Assembly: GCA_030840415.1 (NCBI GenBank)
Contig: JAVEEO010000531.1
Coordinates: 1-6,886, forward strand
Length of the DNA stretch: 6,886 nucleotides
Reading direction: 5' to 3'
Source: Pseudonocardiales bacterium
Lineage (GTDB): Bacteria > Actinomycetota > Actinomycetes > Mycobacteriales > Jatrophihabitantaceae
Position 1 is the stretch's first letter. The number at the start of each line of letters is the position of its first letter. A program made the translations under genes and the position numbers. The notes below the pieces were generated by a model. The model saw nothing but the letters and a program-made list of their open reading frames with translations. It had not been told where the DNA came from and ran no database searches. Below are positions 6,545-6,886 of this stretch, piece by piece.

Positions 6545-6886
6545 TCAGTACGGCGGGTACGGGATCGCCGGCCAGTCGGTGGGCGGCATCGGAAAGGTGC
6601 CCTTGGCCAGCAGCCGCTTGACGCGCCGCCGCGTGGCCCGCACCTCGGCGGTGGTGAGCAACCGCGACAACTGCTCACCCAGGTCGGCGTCCAGCAGCCC
6701 GGCCAGCCGGCGCAGCATGTCGATGCCCTCGTCCGGGATCTCGTCGCCGGCCCACTGCCACAGCACGGTGCGCAGCTTGTTCTCGGTGGCGAAGCTCACC
6801 CCGTGGTCGACGCCGTAGACGTGCGGCTGCGCCTGTCCGGACGCGACCGGCAGCAGGTGGGAGACCTTGCGGTCGGAGTTGTTGAC
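6545..6886 (-). CDS. SCO1664-family protein, C-terminal part (partial, cut by right edge)
   Basis: The open frame runs 113 codons from the right edge to a TGA at 6545-6547. The first residues, VNNSDRKVSHLLPV, and the following HVYGVDHGVSF and ENKLRTVLWQWAGDEIPDE match the SCO1664 family, also described as PI3/4-kinase-like proteins. In that fold, DxxxxN/DRK and the later Asp-containing segment correspond to the catalytic and metal-binding loops of atypical kinases. Activity and substrate of the bacterial family are not established. The end shows a helical region (LDADLGEQLSRLLTTAEVRA, then RRRVKRLLAKGTFP) and a Pro-rich finish (WPAIPYPPY). A GTG inside the frame at 6799 could be mistaken for a start, but the conserved motif continues upstream to the window edge, so the real start is outside. 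Homologues sit near mshC in other actinobacteria (for example SCO1663/SCO1664). Confidence 0.86.
   Translation of the reverse strand, partial: VNNSDRKVSHLLPVASGQAQPHVYGVDHGVSFATENKLRTVLWQWAGDEIPDEGIDMLRRLAGLLDADLGEQLSRLLTTAEVRATRRRVKRLLAKGTFPMPPTDWPAIPYPPY

Overview
The window is chromosomal DNA of a high-GC Gram-positive bacterium (Actinomycetota). Three things point there: GC-rich coding sequence with strong third-position bias, a mycothiol biosynthesis gene (mshC), and an actinobacterial PAC2-family gene divergent from metH. The metH/PAC2 pair and the mshC plus SCO1664-type neighbourhood recall the gene order known from mycobacteria (the Rv2124c to Rv2133c area) and streptomycetes. This is therefore a conserved core locus with lineage-specific insertions. 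I see no phage, transposon, CRISPR, tRNA or rRNA signature.

Layout from left to right. (1) The 5' part of metH (cobalamin-dependent methionine synthase) runs leftwards out of the window. (2) A 122-bp divergent intergenic region carries two back-to-back leaderless-type promoters. (3) A PAC2-family protein gene and (4) a soluble PP2C Ser/Thr phosphatase gene run rightwards. (5) An AT-rich island with palindromes precedes (6) a DUF3050 gene, whose product resembles haem-oxygenase-fold proteins. (7) A P-loop uridine-kinase-like gene lies convergent to DUF3050, with interlocking stop codons. It sits 4 bp downstream of (8) mshC, so the two are probably one leftward transcript. (9) A 76-bp divergent region carries two more leaderless-type promoters. 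(10) An SRPBCC-family gene runs rightwards. (11) The C-terminal part of a leftward SCO1664-family (PI3/4-kinase-like fold) gene is cut by the right edge.

Functional theme. metH (methionine and homocysteine metabolism) and mshC (attachment of cysteine to the mycothiol precursor) both belong to sulfur and thiol metabolism. The other genes have no demonstrated shared pathway. The most distinctive features are the DUF3050 gene with its AT-rich palindromic upstream region, the unassigned kinase coupled to mshC, and the repeated leaderless promoter arrangement. I found no convincing new multi-gene system here. The findings below are modest leads.
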